Source: Archilochus colubris (taxonomy: Eukaryota > Chordata > Aves > Apodiformes > Trochilidae). From it: DNA of 64,000 nucleotides. Positions 12,860 to 26,896 of this stretch are shown here, piece by piece (position 1 is the stretch's first letter; every line of letters begins with the position of its first letter). Location of the stretch: assembly GCA_023079485.1 (NCBI GenBank), contig CM041084.1, forward strand, positions 132,586,792-132,650,791, in the 5' to 3' direction. The position numbers were made by a program, and so were the translations under genes. The notes beneath the pieces were generated by a model that saw only the letters and a program-made list of their open reading frames with translations, was not told the DNA's origin and did not search any database.

Positions 12860-15373
12860 ATGTACATTTGCTCTGCTGTATTTCTGTTGCAGCAGCCCTC
12901 CCCTCTTGTACAACGCACCAGGTTTTCTGAGAAGAAGCTCCTGGCTTGCTTGTTCCCCTGAAGCTACTTGCATAGGATTACTACACAGCATAAAGGGCAT
13001 CTAGGGCCAGATTCAGGACCAGCAGCAATGGAGGCTTCTATTCCTGAGGACAAATTTTTGCCCAGGCACTATGGCACTAACCAAGCAGGAATTCAAGTTC
13101 CATTCTGGGCCTGTGCTTAAAGCATTGTACAGGCAATGTCTGCTTAGATGGCTGAGTGTACTTAAATCTATATGACTTGTATGCTAGGCTACATCATTAA
13201 AAAATATATATTTATAACTGTATTTTGCTATCATTAATTTTAATATAAAGGATCAAATGAAGAAATGTAACGATTCTGACATATAGCTCTTTTGGCAGTA
13301 GAGAATTTTCCGTATCAAGAGATCCCAAAATTTATTTAATTTGTCAGTCTCAGCGTCAGCAGTCATTGTGAACTGTTTCAGAGATAAACCTCTAGAATGT
13401 TGTGCATAGGGAGAAATATCTTCTTGTACTAGAAAAGTAATTGTTTCAAAGGCTGAAGGACACTTTCTGTATAGGTGAGTTTGAGAAGTGGGTATAACAC
13501 TACAATCCCCATGATATCTAAATGTAACTGAGCACTAGCATCCTATAATTATTTAGTTTTTATATTCTTTTATTCCTTTAGAAAGCATTTCAAAGTCTTT
13601 CCTCTTTGTTTCATGGCATTGAGTTTCAAGGGGTAATTGTGTACATCTGAATACTTTGATATGCAGAGGATTTATATCCACTCTAATAAGTATGCTTCCT
13701 TTGTGTTCCTTTGTTCTTGTATTATAAAAGATAAATATTACTGTTGACTTAACATTGTTTGTAGGATTAAGCATATGTGGGGGGTTTACAGCATTTTACT
13801 TTCTGCCAGTTTTTCCTCAATTCTTTCTTCCCTTTGCTATCCAAACACTATCAACTTGGGAATTTCAATAAAATATATAATTGAAAACACTGATTTTGTG
13901 TATCATATCCTAATAAACCAAAGAAGTTCAAATCAGAGCTGCCTAAAAGCTGATATGAAACTGGGTTTATGTTATTGCATACTTCTTACATGGTGTCCAC
14001 ACTTAGGGAGCTGTTCCTAACTACCTTCCACTACATAAAAACTTTGTGAAATCTTAATAACCAATTAGTTATTTTTACTTTGCAGAATATCAGTGAATAT
14101 CCACTACAAAACTACCCATTTTATATTTTCTAGGCACAATGACCAAAAGGAGACAATTTTCTAAAAAAACGAAAGTTGCAAATGTTTTTGTGGGGTTTTT
14201 ATGCAAAATGTGAAGTTTTGCATAAGTTGATGAAGTTGATGAACCAGAAGGACAAAAGTTGTTCTTTGAGCATTAAATCTCAGTTCTTCTATGTTCTTTG
14301 GTAAGTAACCATGAGTGTAGAAGAAAGGTGTAGTCATTTATGGTCTTACAGAGATGAGAGTTCTTGAGAGTGTTGTTGTTTTGCCAATCCCACATTTAAA
14401 CCTAAGAATTCAGCCAAGTCACCCCAGGTTGTGAGCCAGTGTGTGGCAGATTGCCCAATACTTCTTAAAATGTTTGGAGAAGAAATATTGGTGGGCATAA
14501 AGTTTTATTTCTCCACTTTGCTGTTGGTTTACAACAATGGTAGAGCTAACCTGTTCAGCTAAGATGAACTGGCAGGACTGGCACACCCAGTGTAGTGGTA
14601 TTTCAGGAGACCTGTAACAACGGAGAGACTACAGCTTACTACTTTAAACATTTTATAAAATAAATGTCTGTCTTGGAGTTTCACAGTGGAAATACTATTG
14701 ACACCTGTTTCCCTTTCTAAAACAATACACGTTCCTATCATGGCTGCAAACAACATAAAATGAATGAACTCCTAATGTGACAATTAAAACTTAGGTTCTG
14801 TCAGATTCTAGTTTTTTCCTAATAGTTTTGCAGAGGTGATGCTTGTTATTTTCAATGGTATTCCTTGTGCTTTGGTTTGGAGCATGGAGATGAGAATCTA
14901 TTTACAGGAAAAAAATTGATCATGAGCCATTTAAAGATGTTAAATTAAAAAATATTTTCATAATACTTAAGTACTCATTGTAATTTTTTCTGACAAAACT
15001 ATACATTTGTATGTTATCTTAGTTACCAAACTATCTCTGGTATTCATTTAGCTACTATAGATATCATAAAAAACATAAAAGCAGAGAGATTCCAAAACAA
15101 ATAAAAAAAATGAAAAAATACCTGTCTCCATTAAGAGCTGTCTGCCTGCTTCTAGCATGAGCTAAGTCTGAAAATAATTTGCCAACATGTGTGATATAAA
15201 ATGTGGCTGAATCAAAAAGAATTACCCTGTAAAGCATGTGTGGGTATCTGGAGGGAAGTAATTGCAGAAATGCAATTGGACAAATCTCTTAAGCCAAAGT
15301 ACAGTCAGAATTCAGTAGCCTATCTTTATTTTGTTTTGCTGTCTCTAATAACCATTGTGTTTCAACATAAAAG
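12860..15373. other. single-copy AT-rich DNA, no gene seen
   Basis: Short open frames without domain content. I see no repeats I can name. Confidence 0.55.
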
Positions 15374-16260
15374 ATCATCATAGAATAGTTTGGGTCAAAA
15401 GGGACCTTTAAGGTCATTTAGTCCAAACCCCTTCAAAGATCAGGGAAAACTTCAACTAGATCAGGTTGCTCATCCAACCTGCCTTTGAATATTTCCATTA
15501 TGCCCCATATTGGGGCAGACATCACCTCTCTGGGCAACCTGTCCCAGTGTCTCACCACCTGAACTGTAAAAATTTCTTCCTTAAATCTAGACTGAATCTA
15601 CCCTCATTTAGTTTAAAACCATTTCCATTTGTCCTATTGCAACAGGCCCTGCTAAAAGGTTTGTGCCCATCTTTCTTAGAGGCTTCCTGCAAGTACTGAA
15701 AGGGTGCTGTAAGGTCTACTTGGGGCCTTCTCTTCTCCAGGCTGAACACCCCCAACTCTCTCAGCCTGTCTCCATAGGAGAAGTGCTCCAGCCCTCTTAT
15801 CATCTTTGTGGCCCTCCTCTGGACTTGCTCCAACAGTTTTACTCCTTTTCTGTACTGAGGACTCCAGATCTGGAAACAATACTCCAGGTGGGACCACACC
15901 AGAGCAGAGAGGCAGCATCACCTCCCTCAGCCTGCTGGCCACACTTCTTTTGCTGCCCAGGATATTGTTGGCATTCTCAGCTGTGAGAGCACGTTGTCAG
16001 CTCATGCCCAGATTTTCATCCACCAGTAACTCCAAGTCCTTCTACACAGACTTGATCTCAATCCCTTCATCCCCTAACCTGTATCGAGACTGGGGGCTTC
16101 CTTAACCCAGGACTTTGCACTTGGCCTTGTGTAAACTCATGAAGTTCACAGGGTCCCACTTCTCCAGCTTGTCCAAGTTCCTTTTGATGGCTTCTCAACC
16201 CTCATACATGTCAACCATGCTACTCACATCATCTGTCTCTTGCTGAGGGTGCATTCAATA
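15374..16260 (-). mobile_element. CR1 LINE 3' fragment, minus strand
   Basis: Read leftward, it begins in the reverse-transcriptase active-site region (complement of the ADD segment and the CTLS-like stretch near 16215-16255) and runs to the CR1 3' end at the CATAGAAT tail unit near 15378. The minus frame 15552-15899 keeps an almost continuous C-terminal segment with HLEYCFQIWSPQYRKG, LLEQVQRRATKMIRGLEH and ELGVFSLEKRR. It is 5'-truncated and broken by frameshifts. Overlapping plus-strand open frames (15663-16105) are antisense shadows. Confidence 0.92.
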
Positions 16261-19200
16261 GGTTATCACGAAATGCTCTCAAGTGAGCTTCTAAATCATG
16301 ATACTGCTTTCTCCCAGCATGAATCCATTTGGTCTAATTGATCTATGAGTCAGTGAACTTTACATCAACACTGGAAATTCAGAAAATTCATGACACGGTG
16401 CATATGATTAGCAAAAAAGGATGTAGAACTCTGTTCACAAATCAATTGGACAAGTAATAATGTGTTTCTTCTCTTGGCCTTTATTCCTGTTGAGTTTCCT
16501 GTTAAACATTAATGGGTTATTAAGGAAACTTCCATGTGTTAATATAACATCAATGAAAAGAGCAAGAAGTTTAATTCACATTTTCCTTTTTTCTTAAGTA
16601 TCTGTGTTAAAGTGAAAGGACTTAATGCCTATCCAAATTTTAACTTCAGCATATAGTGTGAAAATAATTGTTCTTATTTATTTTTCCTAAAAATGAGAGC
16701 AGTGTTTACGTTAAGGATATGATTACTTCAAGAAATTTTTCTCAAAGATTTGTTCTATCTGAAGTGAAAGATTTATCCCTTCTTTTGCAAAACAGATGCA
16801 CAGAAAACAGATGCTCAGAAATTGGTCTCAAAAAGAATACAGATTTTACTTTTCATCGTTTTGTGGTCTTTCCATACTTAGTGTAGAAAATATTTCACAG
16901 TTTTACATAAAGTCAAGCTCTGGTATTCCAATTACTTCAAAACATTGAAGAGTTCAGTTATTTCTTCAGGACATCTACATTCAGAAGTACATTTAACTCT
17001 CTGATTTAGAGATCTGGAGAATGTTCTTCAAGCATTTAAATGAAGACATTTTATTTCCATTTTTATTTAGCAAAGGAAGATAAAGAAATTAAACATAAGA
17101 GGAAAAAAAACCAGGAGGTAAGGCTCTAGTTTACTCATTATAGAACGTTTTCACACATGGAATCTTAACATAACAAGACTTGCTTTGGACTCATTCCAAG
17201 AATTATAAAAACGTAGGAGTTAAGATCTAAATCTTAGCTTTTAATCTATTTCCTCTTGTTTAAACTCAGCCTAGATTTAAAGAAACGGGATTATTCAAAA
17301 GTCAAGGAATACTTCTTGCTATTTTAATTTTAGTGGAAGCCTTAACATAGACTTCTTTTATGAGGTTGGTTTGTAATTTATGCTGCATTTCCTGCTTTCT
17401 GCAGCGATAATATTGAATAAAGTTTCAGGTAAAGTCAGGCTAGCTTTAATTTGTGAAAATGGCTTAATTATGGTGGATGGAGAGGCTGTACCTATGCTAT
17501 GTTGCTCCAGCATTCTGGAAAATTCTCAGATGTTCCAAGAAAGAGCCTGTGAACAACTGCTGATTATTCAATGCCTTGTCTGAGAAACACCCACAGAAGG
17601 ACAGTGAAGCAACACCAGAGGAAGAATATATAACTCATATCTTTCATCCAGGACTTTTGGAGAACTCCCTTATTCCTAGATGTATTTATCTCTTCCAGCC
17701 CCTGGACAAGAAAAACTAGTGCTGAAGCTTTGATAAACCTGATGGACCAGCAGGCACATGAACAGGACAGGTGTGTGGGGGAATGGCTGCCTCACAAGCA
17801 CTTGCCAGGGGACTGCAAAGGTGGTTCGGATACCTGAGGATGCCCAATGCAATGCACGTGGGTCCAAGGCTGTCCAGTGCTGTCAGATGCTCACAGGATG
17901 GACAAGGGGGGGGAAGTGCTAGCCTGGGGGCCTCTCAGTGGGCCGTTTCTCCCTGAAGGACTAATGTTCCACACACCATGTAAAACCATGGAAGTAACAC
18001 CGTGAGCTTTTGGATTTCTCTCCCTTACCATGGCAGACACTGCACCAGCCCAGATAACAACATCAGAAATGGCAATGGCCAAATGAGGTACCATGGAATA
18101 GCCTCCACTTGCTGCAGCCAGTCTCAGGTGAAGGAGGGAGAATACATTTGTTGATGCAAGTTTTTTGCACCAGAGTGTGAGTGCACTTCTTTAGCAGTAT
18201 CACAATACTTGTCTGACACAACCCCTCATGCTTTCTAGCAGATCTCTGTAAAAAAGGGAACTAGGTTACATCAAACATCTATGGCCTACAGTAAGCCACC
18301 TTCAGAGACAAGCACAGATGCTTCAAAGGACAGCTCTTTGCCACTAGTTTATGCTGACACCAAATATTGTCATTTTTCAAGTGCACAGACAGCACATACT
18401 GCTTTAGCTCCTACCTCACTGACTATGCAGAAGCAGAAATATTTGGCATACTGAGGCCACAAGCTGTAACATACTACGTTTAAATTTCTGGTGTATGTGA
18501 CAGCATAAGAAAGAATTTTCTTCATTTCCTATGCACATACTTGTTTCAAGTCATAGACCTTTTGTTTTGTGTTAGTAGGACCATATAAAGAAGGTGTATT
18601 GCAAAACATGTATTCCAGCCACCCTGCTAGTCTGGAGCTAGTAAGAGAGAAGCAAGATTTATCTTCTTCTCACTAACAGGACACATCTTGATAAATAAAA
18701 AAAAATAAAGTAGGAAAAATAGAGATTGTGCAACTCTGGAAAAAACATTTCCACTCATCCATGAGTATTTACCTACTCTAGCAGAAGCAAATTAATCAAT
18801 ATCATAGGTGCTTGTTCCAAGGGCCTGCTGGGACCTGTGCATGAAATGAGGTGGTTATCAAGCTACACTGGAACTGAGTGAGTGATAAATAATGCTCTAG
18901 TTCCTCTTGGCTTGTTTCAGTGACAAATTCCATTTTAAACAGTTAAATGATTACAAGCTTTGAAATTAAATTTCAGGATGAATAATTAAGCAGCACTCTC
19001 CAGTGTCTGTGAGAAATCACATTCCCTGCTCTAGAAACACTTAAAGTAATAGATACAGGAGTAGATCAGTAACACACTTCTGATTAAATTTAGTTTGTGT
19101 AGAGTAAGTTTTCATATATTGCAGTCATCAATACACTGAAGTCAGATGCATATGTCATATCATTTAGTTTAATATTAACAAATTATATGAAATACACTTC

Positions 19201-20452
19201 TCAAAATATGCTTACATTTGAAAACTAGATAAAATAGGCTTAATAATTGTTTATATCCTTGGCTTATAAAGAAGAGTTGCTCCAGCTTGGAAGAACCTTT
19301 CTTTTCCTCCTGGCAAAATGCAAATAACTTAGTCATGGAAGTTTAAATAAAAGTAGAAGAAAGATATAATTCAAGAGTTACTTTTCCATCTGTTCCTCCT
19401 TTTGTCATCCCTTTCACCCATGATATGAGAGAATCTGTTTCAAATTCCTCTTTGATAGACTCAGAGCAGGCACTGTAATGTGGTATTGCTTGGATCATGA
19501 CTCCTTGCTTTATAGAGGGTTCTCCTCCATTTCAACTAACAAAGGTCCCTGTAATAATTGATATTTCCAGGGCCTGAGAGACTTTCATCTTGGATGAAGA
19601 AGGCTCTAAATGATGATGTATATATTATAGAAAAATTATTGATCACTGCAGGCACTTTTGCAAATCATCTAAATAGACATTTGTGTGAAACCAGTGGAAT
19701 TTTGACATGGTTCTGGAAAAGAAGTTTCAGCCACAAAGTCCAAAATTTTACTTCTCAAGGGGATACTGGCAAGAAAAAAAAAATTTAATGAGACTGAAAA
19801 ATGATTAGTTTGAAATAGTTAGTACTTTATTACTAATGCCAAAAATTTGCTCTTCTCATGTGCATAAATACTTCATTTCAGGGCTGTAAGGCAGGCTTAT
19901 AAAAAAAACAGTGTTTGCAAAACATGCAGCCAAGTAACTTCTCTCCAGTGATAAGAAATTTGCTTTTTATATATCAAAGTTACTTGTTTACTTAAAATCA
20001 CACATATAACATTTTCAAAAAATGATGGTCACCCATCACAATCCAACAGACATATAAGCATTGTCTTTTAAAAAGCCATGTTACTACAGCTCCAATCCTA
20101 CTACTGTGTGTAGTAAACATTCAAAAGGGATCAATAGATGCAGCCTTTCAATGAATGTTGCTAAGTTCAATAAACTTAGCTGAGAGCATCTGCAGCAATT
20201 GCTCTTAAAGGCTAACAAGTTTCATGCTATGATGGCAATAATGCATATGTAAATTAGCAACCAAGTCTATAATTCCTATCGACATAAAATAACAAATCGA
20301 AGATCTCATAAAAAGCTCAAGAAACTTCATAATTCCAAACACATTACTTTAAGATAATTTATGTAGGAGTAATTCCATTTGCTACATTTCCATTTGCTAG
20401 TAATTTTAGTGTCTGTGCAGTGTCGTACTGAAGCGCTCTCTTTTAACCTTAA
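16261..20452. other. single-copy DNA, no gene seen
   Basis: Mostly AT-rich. The patch at about 17560-18130 is richer in GC and has open frames on both strands (17771-17956 plus, 17891-18094 minus), but I recognise no protein or repeat in it. Confidence 0.5.
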
Positions 20453-21196
20453 AAGAAGTACAAATACAGGCTGGACAAGGAATGGATTGAGAGCAGTCCT
20501 GAGGAGGACTTGAGGGTGTTGGTTGATGAGAAGCTCAACATGAGATATCAATGTGTGATTGCAGCCCAGAAAGCCAACAGTATCCTTGGATGCATCAAAA
20601 GGAGCTTGGCCAGCAAGGGAGGTGATTCTGCCCCTCTGCTCCACCCATGTGAGACCCCACCTGGAATACTGCACCCAGTTCTGAAGCCCCTGATACAAGA
20701 AACACAGGGAGCTATTGGAAGGCGTTATTGGAGGGCTACAAACATGATCAGAGGGCTGGACCACCTCTCCTATGAAGATAGACTGAGGATTGTTCAGCCT
20801 AGAGAATATAAGGCTCCAAGGAGACTTTATAGCAGCTTCCCAGTACCTGAATGGTGCCCACAAGGAAGCTGTGGAGGGAGTATCTACTGGGTCATGTAGT
20901 GGTAGGACAATGGGGGGTGGCTTAAAACTGAAAGAGGGTATATTTGGGTTAGATATTAGGAAGAAAGTCTTTGCCTTGAGGGTGGTAAGGCACTGGCACA
21001 GGTTGGAAGTGTAGTTGTAGATGCTCCCTCCCTGGAACTGTTCAAGGCCAGGTTTGATGGAGCTTTGAGCAACCTGGTATAGTGGAAAGTGTCCCTGCCA
21101 ATGGCAGGGGTGGTGGAATGAGCTGATCTTTAAAAGTTCCTTCTGACCCATTCTGTGAAAGACCCATCTGAAACCATTCTATGATTCTTTGATTCC
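20453..21196 (+). mobile_element. CR1 LINE 3' fragment
   Basis: Begins at the [22 protein letters not shown] region and continues through [14 protein letters not shown], the HLEYC-equivalent, [15 protein letters not shown] and [24 protein letters not shown] to a GGLKLKEGIFGLDIRKK segment. It ends in two ATTCTATG/ATTCTTTG tail units at about 21177-21195. Two frames (20510-20899 and 20790-21014) share the coding remnant, so at least one frameshift has occurred. The 274-residue minus-strand open frame at 20327-21151 is antisense to this element and is not treated as a gene. Confidence 0.93.
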
Positions 21197-24079
21197 AGGT
21201 AATACTTTTGAGAAGGTGTAAGTGGCTGGAATTAATCTGCTTTTTTTCTTAAAGTATGAGACTGTACATTTGGTGGCATCAGGTCAACTCAACTTATGAT
21301 GTCATTAAAATGTATTCAGTTCCTGTATCTCCTTCTCTGGATCATTATGGAATTAATATTAAGCAAGAAAACAAGTGACTGTTTGTCACTGGCTTTGCGT
21401 GAAAACTATACACAACAAATGAAACACAATGGAAGAAATAATCACAAGGACAGAAACAGAGTATGTTTCTCATGATTCCTAAAGTTATTGTGTTTCCATG
21501 AAATGCAGCTGTCTTGTTGAATGCATGCTGTAAAAACAAACAGAAAAAAGCTTCTCTCCAACAAAACCCTAAAATTACTCTTGATCTTGCATGCTGTTTT
21601 TCTTTCTGGAAAGCAAGTTACTCAATAAACAGTTCCAATGGACCAGGGAACTGACCTGTTTTTTCTATCTTTATTTCTTTTTTTAACAAGTTCACATCAT
21701 CATGAGTTTCAGATTAACGTCAACCCAGCTGGAAAGTAAAAGTCTGTTCTTGACCCAGAGATTATTGCATTCAGTGACTTTATTGGTGTTGGATCACACC
21801 CAGATCCAAGGAGCAGAAGGATCTCATTATGTGGTCCAGATTTTCAGAAGCTCAACTCTCATTAAAAATTATAGTAGAAATTTAAGTTTTTGAAAGCGTT
21901 TATCACCTTATCTACTGAGCTGTTTAATTAGCCTGACCAGGAGTGCCACAATGGGAGCTTCTAGACGCAGAACAGTTTTGAAAGCTGGCCTTTCAATTCT
22001 TATCATATGTCAGTATATTTCACTGGACATTTAATTTAATGCTCTTTGTGCTTCTGTAAAGCAGTACATTTGTTCTCCCACTTGCTCGGAAATCAGCAAA
22101 TATTGCTACTTCCTTCAGTCACTGTAAATAAAATAGGAGAAATCTTTGCATTAAAGTATAATATTCAAGCATCAAAGATCCGTAATCCAATAGCATTTTT
22201 CCAATTTCAGTGATCCAGTATTTGACCATTCATTATTTCCACCTACTGTTTGTCAATGATATTCAAAGGTCATTTTAAGCTCTTCCAGTCATTTAGGCAG
22301 AAAACCAGAAAACATAACTATTTTTTTTTTTTATTTCCCTTGTACAAGTTCTTGACCTGCATATATGTACAGAATGCATATGAGTGCCAGGAACTAATTA
22401 TTAATTTTGTTTAATTGGAGATTATTACTAGACCGACCTTGCTACCTTGTAGTTTCAGAAATAATCTGAATCATTTATGTCAGGCAGGATGGTGATCCAG
22501 ATATGAAACATTTTTAAAGGAAATGAAAGGTTTGTTTCATGATGAGAGTCTACTGGAGGTGGAAGACAGGATTTTTGTGTTATGCATTATATAGGATTTA
22601 AATACTGAAAACACATTGACTGATGCCAAAACTATTTAGCATCTTGAAAGTATAAAGTAGAATGTCATTTATAAAGTAAAGGGGCTGATATCTTACTGGA
22701 AAATGCTGGTATTTTCCAATGAATCCTGGCTTAGCCTCTTGAAGAGAACAGTGACAGAGGTGATACAGAATCCTTTAAATCCATGAAAACTTAAATGTAA
22801 AACCCTAATATCTGCCAGCACACCTGTTAATGAGAAGCACTGTGAGAAGATAATCAGGGTAGAAACACTTGAGACTACAAACAATCTAATCTATCTCTTA
22901 AGACAAAATGGCTTACAGGTCCGGAGAGCTTCAAGCACTCTACTTTCTACAGGTAAAAATGCATGAGAATGATCTGGCAAATATCACATTTAACCATCTT
23001 TTGCTTATTAAACTGATGAGTCTCACTTTGTTGGCTCAGGCTTCAAAAGGAGCTCAGGATAAAACTGAAGTACACAAAAAACAATCCACAGCTGAGCTCT
23101 TTCATGGCTCTGCCTCAATACACTGGAAGGCTGTGTTGTATCAATAAATGTACTGATTCGTAAAAAAAACCTGTAAAATGTTGTTTTTCTATTAAGACCT
23201 TGCAGACACAGACAGATGTTCAAGAACAGAAAGTAATTTCACCAGTGGTTTACATTTGTTGCCAAAGTTAAATTCCATTACAGTTACATTTTTGTGTATT
23301 TTTTCCTGATTCATTATTATTATTTTCCTGCAACATTTTTCCTTTAGCTTGTATCAGCAGAAAACCCTGCATAAAGTTTGCATATCTAATAAATCTAAAA
23401 TCTGGTATTGTTGGCACTAAGAGCATTTTCTGGCTTCTTAAAAATAGCAACAATTTCTCTCTGTTAAAAATATATTACATTTATGCTTTACAAATAGCAA
23501 GTTATTTTTAAAATCAAGAATGTTATCAAAATGTAATTTGCTTAACTTTCCATCCCTATGGAAATAGCTTAATTCAGAATCAGACATTCCAGAACTAACA
23601 TAATATTTACAAGAAGCAAACTTTTTTTTCAAAAATAAATGCATTCATATTGAGAATTTTGTGTCTTTTGTTATGAAATTTAAACATTTCAGGTACAGAT
23701 TTTAAAATCTTCAGTTCACTTAAGATATCAGACTGAGATTCCTAATAGAAAATTGAAATCCCTGAGGCAATCCCTGATCCTTTTCAAAGCAGAACCTAAG
23801 AGTCTGCTCATTTATAAGAACACAGTTTAAAGAGAGAAGGATTCCCTGTGCACACCGTGCAGCATCCTACACTTCCACGTGTGCCATGGCCAGGATTCTG
23901 CATGTAGCAAATCCCACCCTTCCTGTAAAGTCTCACAGGCAGCAGGAAAGTGTCAGCTCTTCACAAGAAGTGTCTAATCAATACTTACACTGGGTGGCTC
24001 ATTCACATAAGTGTAATGCTTGGAATTCATATATAGATGTGGTAGCCATATGGATGTGGTGTCATCTGGATCAAAGTTT
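21197..24079. other. single-copy AT-rich DNA, no gene seen
   Basis: Short open frames only, with a T run near 22321-22332. No repeats recognised. Confidence 0.55.
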
Positions 24080-24155
24080 AGCAGTGGACTTGGCAGTACC
24101 AGCTTAATGGTCAGACTTGATCTTAAAAGTCTTTTCCAGCCAAAAGGATTCTAAG
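24080..24155 (+). mobile_element. CR1 3'-end relic
   Basis: About 75 bp resembling the untranslated end of CR1: an AATGGTCAGACTTGATCTTA-type stretch, then a CTTTTCCAGCC-type stretch and a degraded ATTCTA unit. It is separate from the CR1 piece that starts about 250 bp downstream. Confidence 0.7.
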
Positions 24156-24408
24156 ACCTTATTGCTCTTGTGAGGAACTGAGGATAATCTGTACCTTTAC
24201 ATAGTATTCATTGCAGACTAGCAATGATTGTCAAGTTAGTAAATTTGACTCACAGAGAATATCTCTCAAACTGTTGCTTTAATGTTAACTTGCACAACAT
24301 CTTTTTCCTGGATTCAACAAACAACATGGAACAGCAATCTAGAAATGTATAAAACACTTAGGTTTATACACAAAACCAACAATTATCTCAAACACACTAA
24401 AAAAAGGA

Positions 24409-24691
24409 CTTTTTGCATGGGTATGTAGTGAGAGAACAAGGGGCAATGGTTTAAAACTTGCAGAGGGAAGATTTAGACTAGATATTAGGAGGAAATTGAG
24501 GGTGTTGAGAAATAGGAACAGATTGCCCAGGGAAGAAATGGAAGCCTCATCTGTGGTAGTATTCAAGGTCAGGTTGGATGGGGATCCAAGCAACCTGATC
24601 TAGTGGTATGTGTTCCTGCCCGAGGCAGGACAGTTGGATCTAGATGATCTTTAAGGTCCCTTCCAGCTCTAAACATCCTATGGTTCTATGA
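24409..24691 (+). mobile_element. CR1 LINE 3' terminal fragment
   Basis: Covers only the extreme C-terminal coding part (GNGLKL-, RLDIRRKL- and NRLPREEMEAS-like readings at about 24440-24550) and the 3' untranslated region, ending in a degraded tail unit near 24680-24691. It is strongly 5'-truncated. The minus open frame 24339-24593 is its antisense. Confidence 0.88.
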
Positions 24692-26068
24692 AAAAGCCAA
24701 TCTTAATCCATCCATAGTTAATTCTAAGCCTCTGACTCAGATATGCAGCTGCTCTCAGGACACTACTCCTTAGTTTCACAAGTGGTGTGTGTTCACCAAA
24801 CAGTGACATTTTCCCAGGGAAATAATTTAATCTTTTGATGCAGAATTTATGTATGATCTCAAAAAGAGGAAAAGTCACTGGAAGTTGTGATGTTCCAATA
24901 AACACGGGGATATATAAAACAGCAATTATGATTTATACTCAAAATTAGCATCCACCAAGTAAAATGGTCCCAGTCTGTTCTCTTCAGGTCTTCGGACAAC
25001 TTTGCAGACTCTCAGACTTTTCATGCAAAGCAAAATTTCCTAAAACCAGTAAGATAAATGGAAGCAAACTGTCAAGGCAGCAAACTCACAATTTGTAAAC
25101 GTATCTCCTCATACACCACAGTAAGAGAAACCTTCACAAAATCATTGACTTTGTAGATCTTACACATGCATCCCACAGTTGGATTTTTTGTCTTCTTGCA
25201 TCAAATAGCCTTGTGGAAACTCTCCAAATAAAATCAAACAATTATCAAGCAACTAAATGAGCTCCCACAAAAACAGTAAGGATGAGCAAACTCTCCCACC
25301 CTCAAAACAGTAACCAAGCCACCTCCAGTCTCTCAGTGCTGATCCTCAGGAGAAACCCACAGGATACAGAAATCTGTCTTCTAAAGACAGTCTTTCCAGC
25401 TGAATTCAATTAGACTGAAAAATATTCTTCTATGGTCAATTACAGTTTCCCCCAAACCTTTGTATGGCTAATTGCCTACTGTTCCAGAGGTCCTGTTCCT
25501 ATCTATGCTTCAGAGGCTCCCCTCTCCTGTCATCTTCTCTAATTTTATAGTATATTTGCAGCTATTCTCAAAATTTAATAAGCCTGATGTTTGCTTTGTC
25601 CATGTCAAATCTGCTCGTATGCCTAAAAGCTTTTGCTTGCTCTTTTTACATTAAAAAATACTACCTTTGCCTTCTCTCCCTAATAGTTTCCCTTCTGCTT
25701 CTAATAGGTAATTTTTGTCTGTCACTTTTTGCAACATAACCTCCTGTGCTTTGGCATAATTTCCCTCTGTAAAGGGACTTCAGAGGCACTTTTCAAAAGC
25801 AGGACTTTAAAGCTTTCTTGCTGCAGGGTCCAGAAGAGGTCTCTCACAATAGATCTGTACTTTATCATCATTTTCAGTTAATCCATTGGTGACTGGTATG
25901 GTTAAATTTTTTTTAGCACAAGCCAATGATAATCTGATTCAATTTACAACCTACATTTCACCAACAGAAGAAACACTTTTTCTCCTGACTTTTTACATAG
26001 AATCTGCAGGAGTATTTAAATGGTGCCATAAATCTGAAGAGAAACTCAAATGGCCAGCAACTTTACCT
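24692..26068. other. single-copy DNA, no gene seen
   Basis: Short open frames, none recognised. Confidence 0.55.
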
Positions 26069-26073
26069 ACCAC
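26069..26073. repeat. target-site duplication, left copy, of solo LTR 2
   Basis: ACCAC, repeated exactly at 26897-26901. Confidence 0.85.
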
Positions 26074-26203
26074 TGTCATGGTTTAACACTGGCCCGGCAA
26101 TTAAACTGAGTGACAGATGCTTTCTGTTAATCTCTCTCTCCTCCCTGATAAAGAGAGAGAATAAGGGAGAGAGATTTATGGGTTGGAAACTAAACTACAT
26201 AAC

Positions 26204-26209
26204 TTTAAT
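26204..26209 (-). terminator. ATTAAA polyadenylation-type signal of solo LTR 2
   Basis: ATTAAA on the minus strand, equivalent to 1919-1924 in copy 1. Confidence 0.55.
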
Positions 26210-26562
26210 GAAACAGTAATGATACATAGGAAAAATTACTAAATATATACAAATATACAAATATACAGGGAAATTGATACCACATTCCTTCCCCCCTTTT
26301 CCCCCAATAACTCTCACGTCACCATCTAGGCTGCAGGGCAGCCCTGGGAAAGTCCAGGCTGGACTCCTGGAGTCAGCAGCAGTTGGGAACTGGAGGCAGG
26401 AACACACAGATTCAGGCTGGCACGGATCAGGACCACAGGCAGATGAACAGACGGAATCCTCCCAGGATGCCAAAGGAAACAGGGAACGGGTGAAGGAAGG
26501 GAAGAAGGAAAAGGCAGGAAGGGCAGGCAGCTGGAAACTGGAAGCCCCTTGTGATCCCTCAA

Positions 26563-26569
26563 ATTTATA
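26563..26569 (-). promoter_or_regulatory. TATA-like box of solo LTR 2
   Basis: TATAAAT on the minus strand, at the position equivalent to 1598-1604 in copy 1. Confidence 0.6.
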
Positions 26570-26896
26570 CTGAGTATGACGTGTATGGGATGGAATACTC
26601 TGTTTGGTCAATTTTGGCATTTATCTTGTCTGTTCCTCCCCAAAGGAGGGCTGCAGGTGGGACCTCTTTCTTCCTTCTGGAGGGTAAAAGTTTTCCTCAG
26701 AGATGAGCAGTGTCCGTGGCTCTGCATACCAGTCTCTAACAGTAACTAAAAACATTGAGTGTTATCAGTCCTAGAAGCACACACTGTCTGAGAAACTTGC
26801 TGTTAATTTCAGCAAGTGCAGCTACTTACAAGAGACTTAGCTGAAAGCAAAAGTACAAGACAGAAAATCACCTTTATCCTGGCCCAAACCAGGACA

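Larger units (their letters stand above)
26074..26896 (-). mobile_element. solo LTR of an endogenous retrovirus, copy 2
   Basis: An 823-bp element of the same family as 1268-2056, inverted. Read on the minus strand it starts TGTCCTGGTTT at 26896 and ends ...AAACCATGACA at 26074. The flanking 5-bp duplication ACCAC is exact, and no internal retroviral sequence is present. TATA-like TATAAAT is at 26563-26569 and ATTAAA at 26204-26209, both on the minus strand, so its promoter would fire leftward, toward copy 1. It is about 34 bp longer than copy 1, mostly because of a pyrimidine-rich stretch just downstream of the TATA box (about 26470-26545). Open frames 26195-26620 (-), 26274-26573 (+) and 26326-26562 (-) lie within the LTR and are not genes. 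Confidence 0.92.

Noticed and set aside
20327..21151. 274-residue minus-strand open frame, the longest in the window
   Set aside because: It is antisense to the CR1 copy at 20453-21196. Antisense CR1 often stays open by chance of composition, and no domain is visible.
26195..26620. 141-residue minus open frame
   Set aside because: Lies entirely inside the solo LTR; LTRs of this kind do not encode proteins, and the matching region in copy 1 has only short frames.
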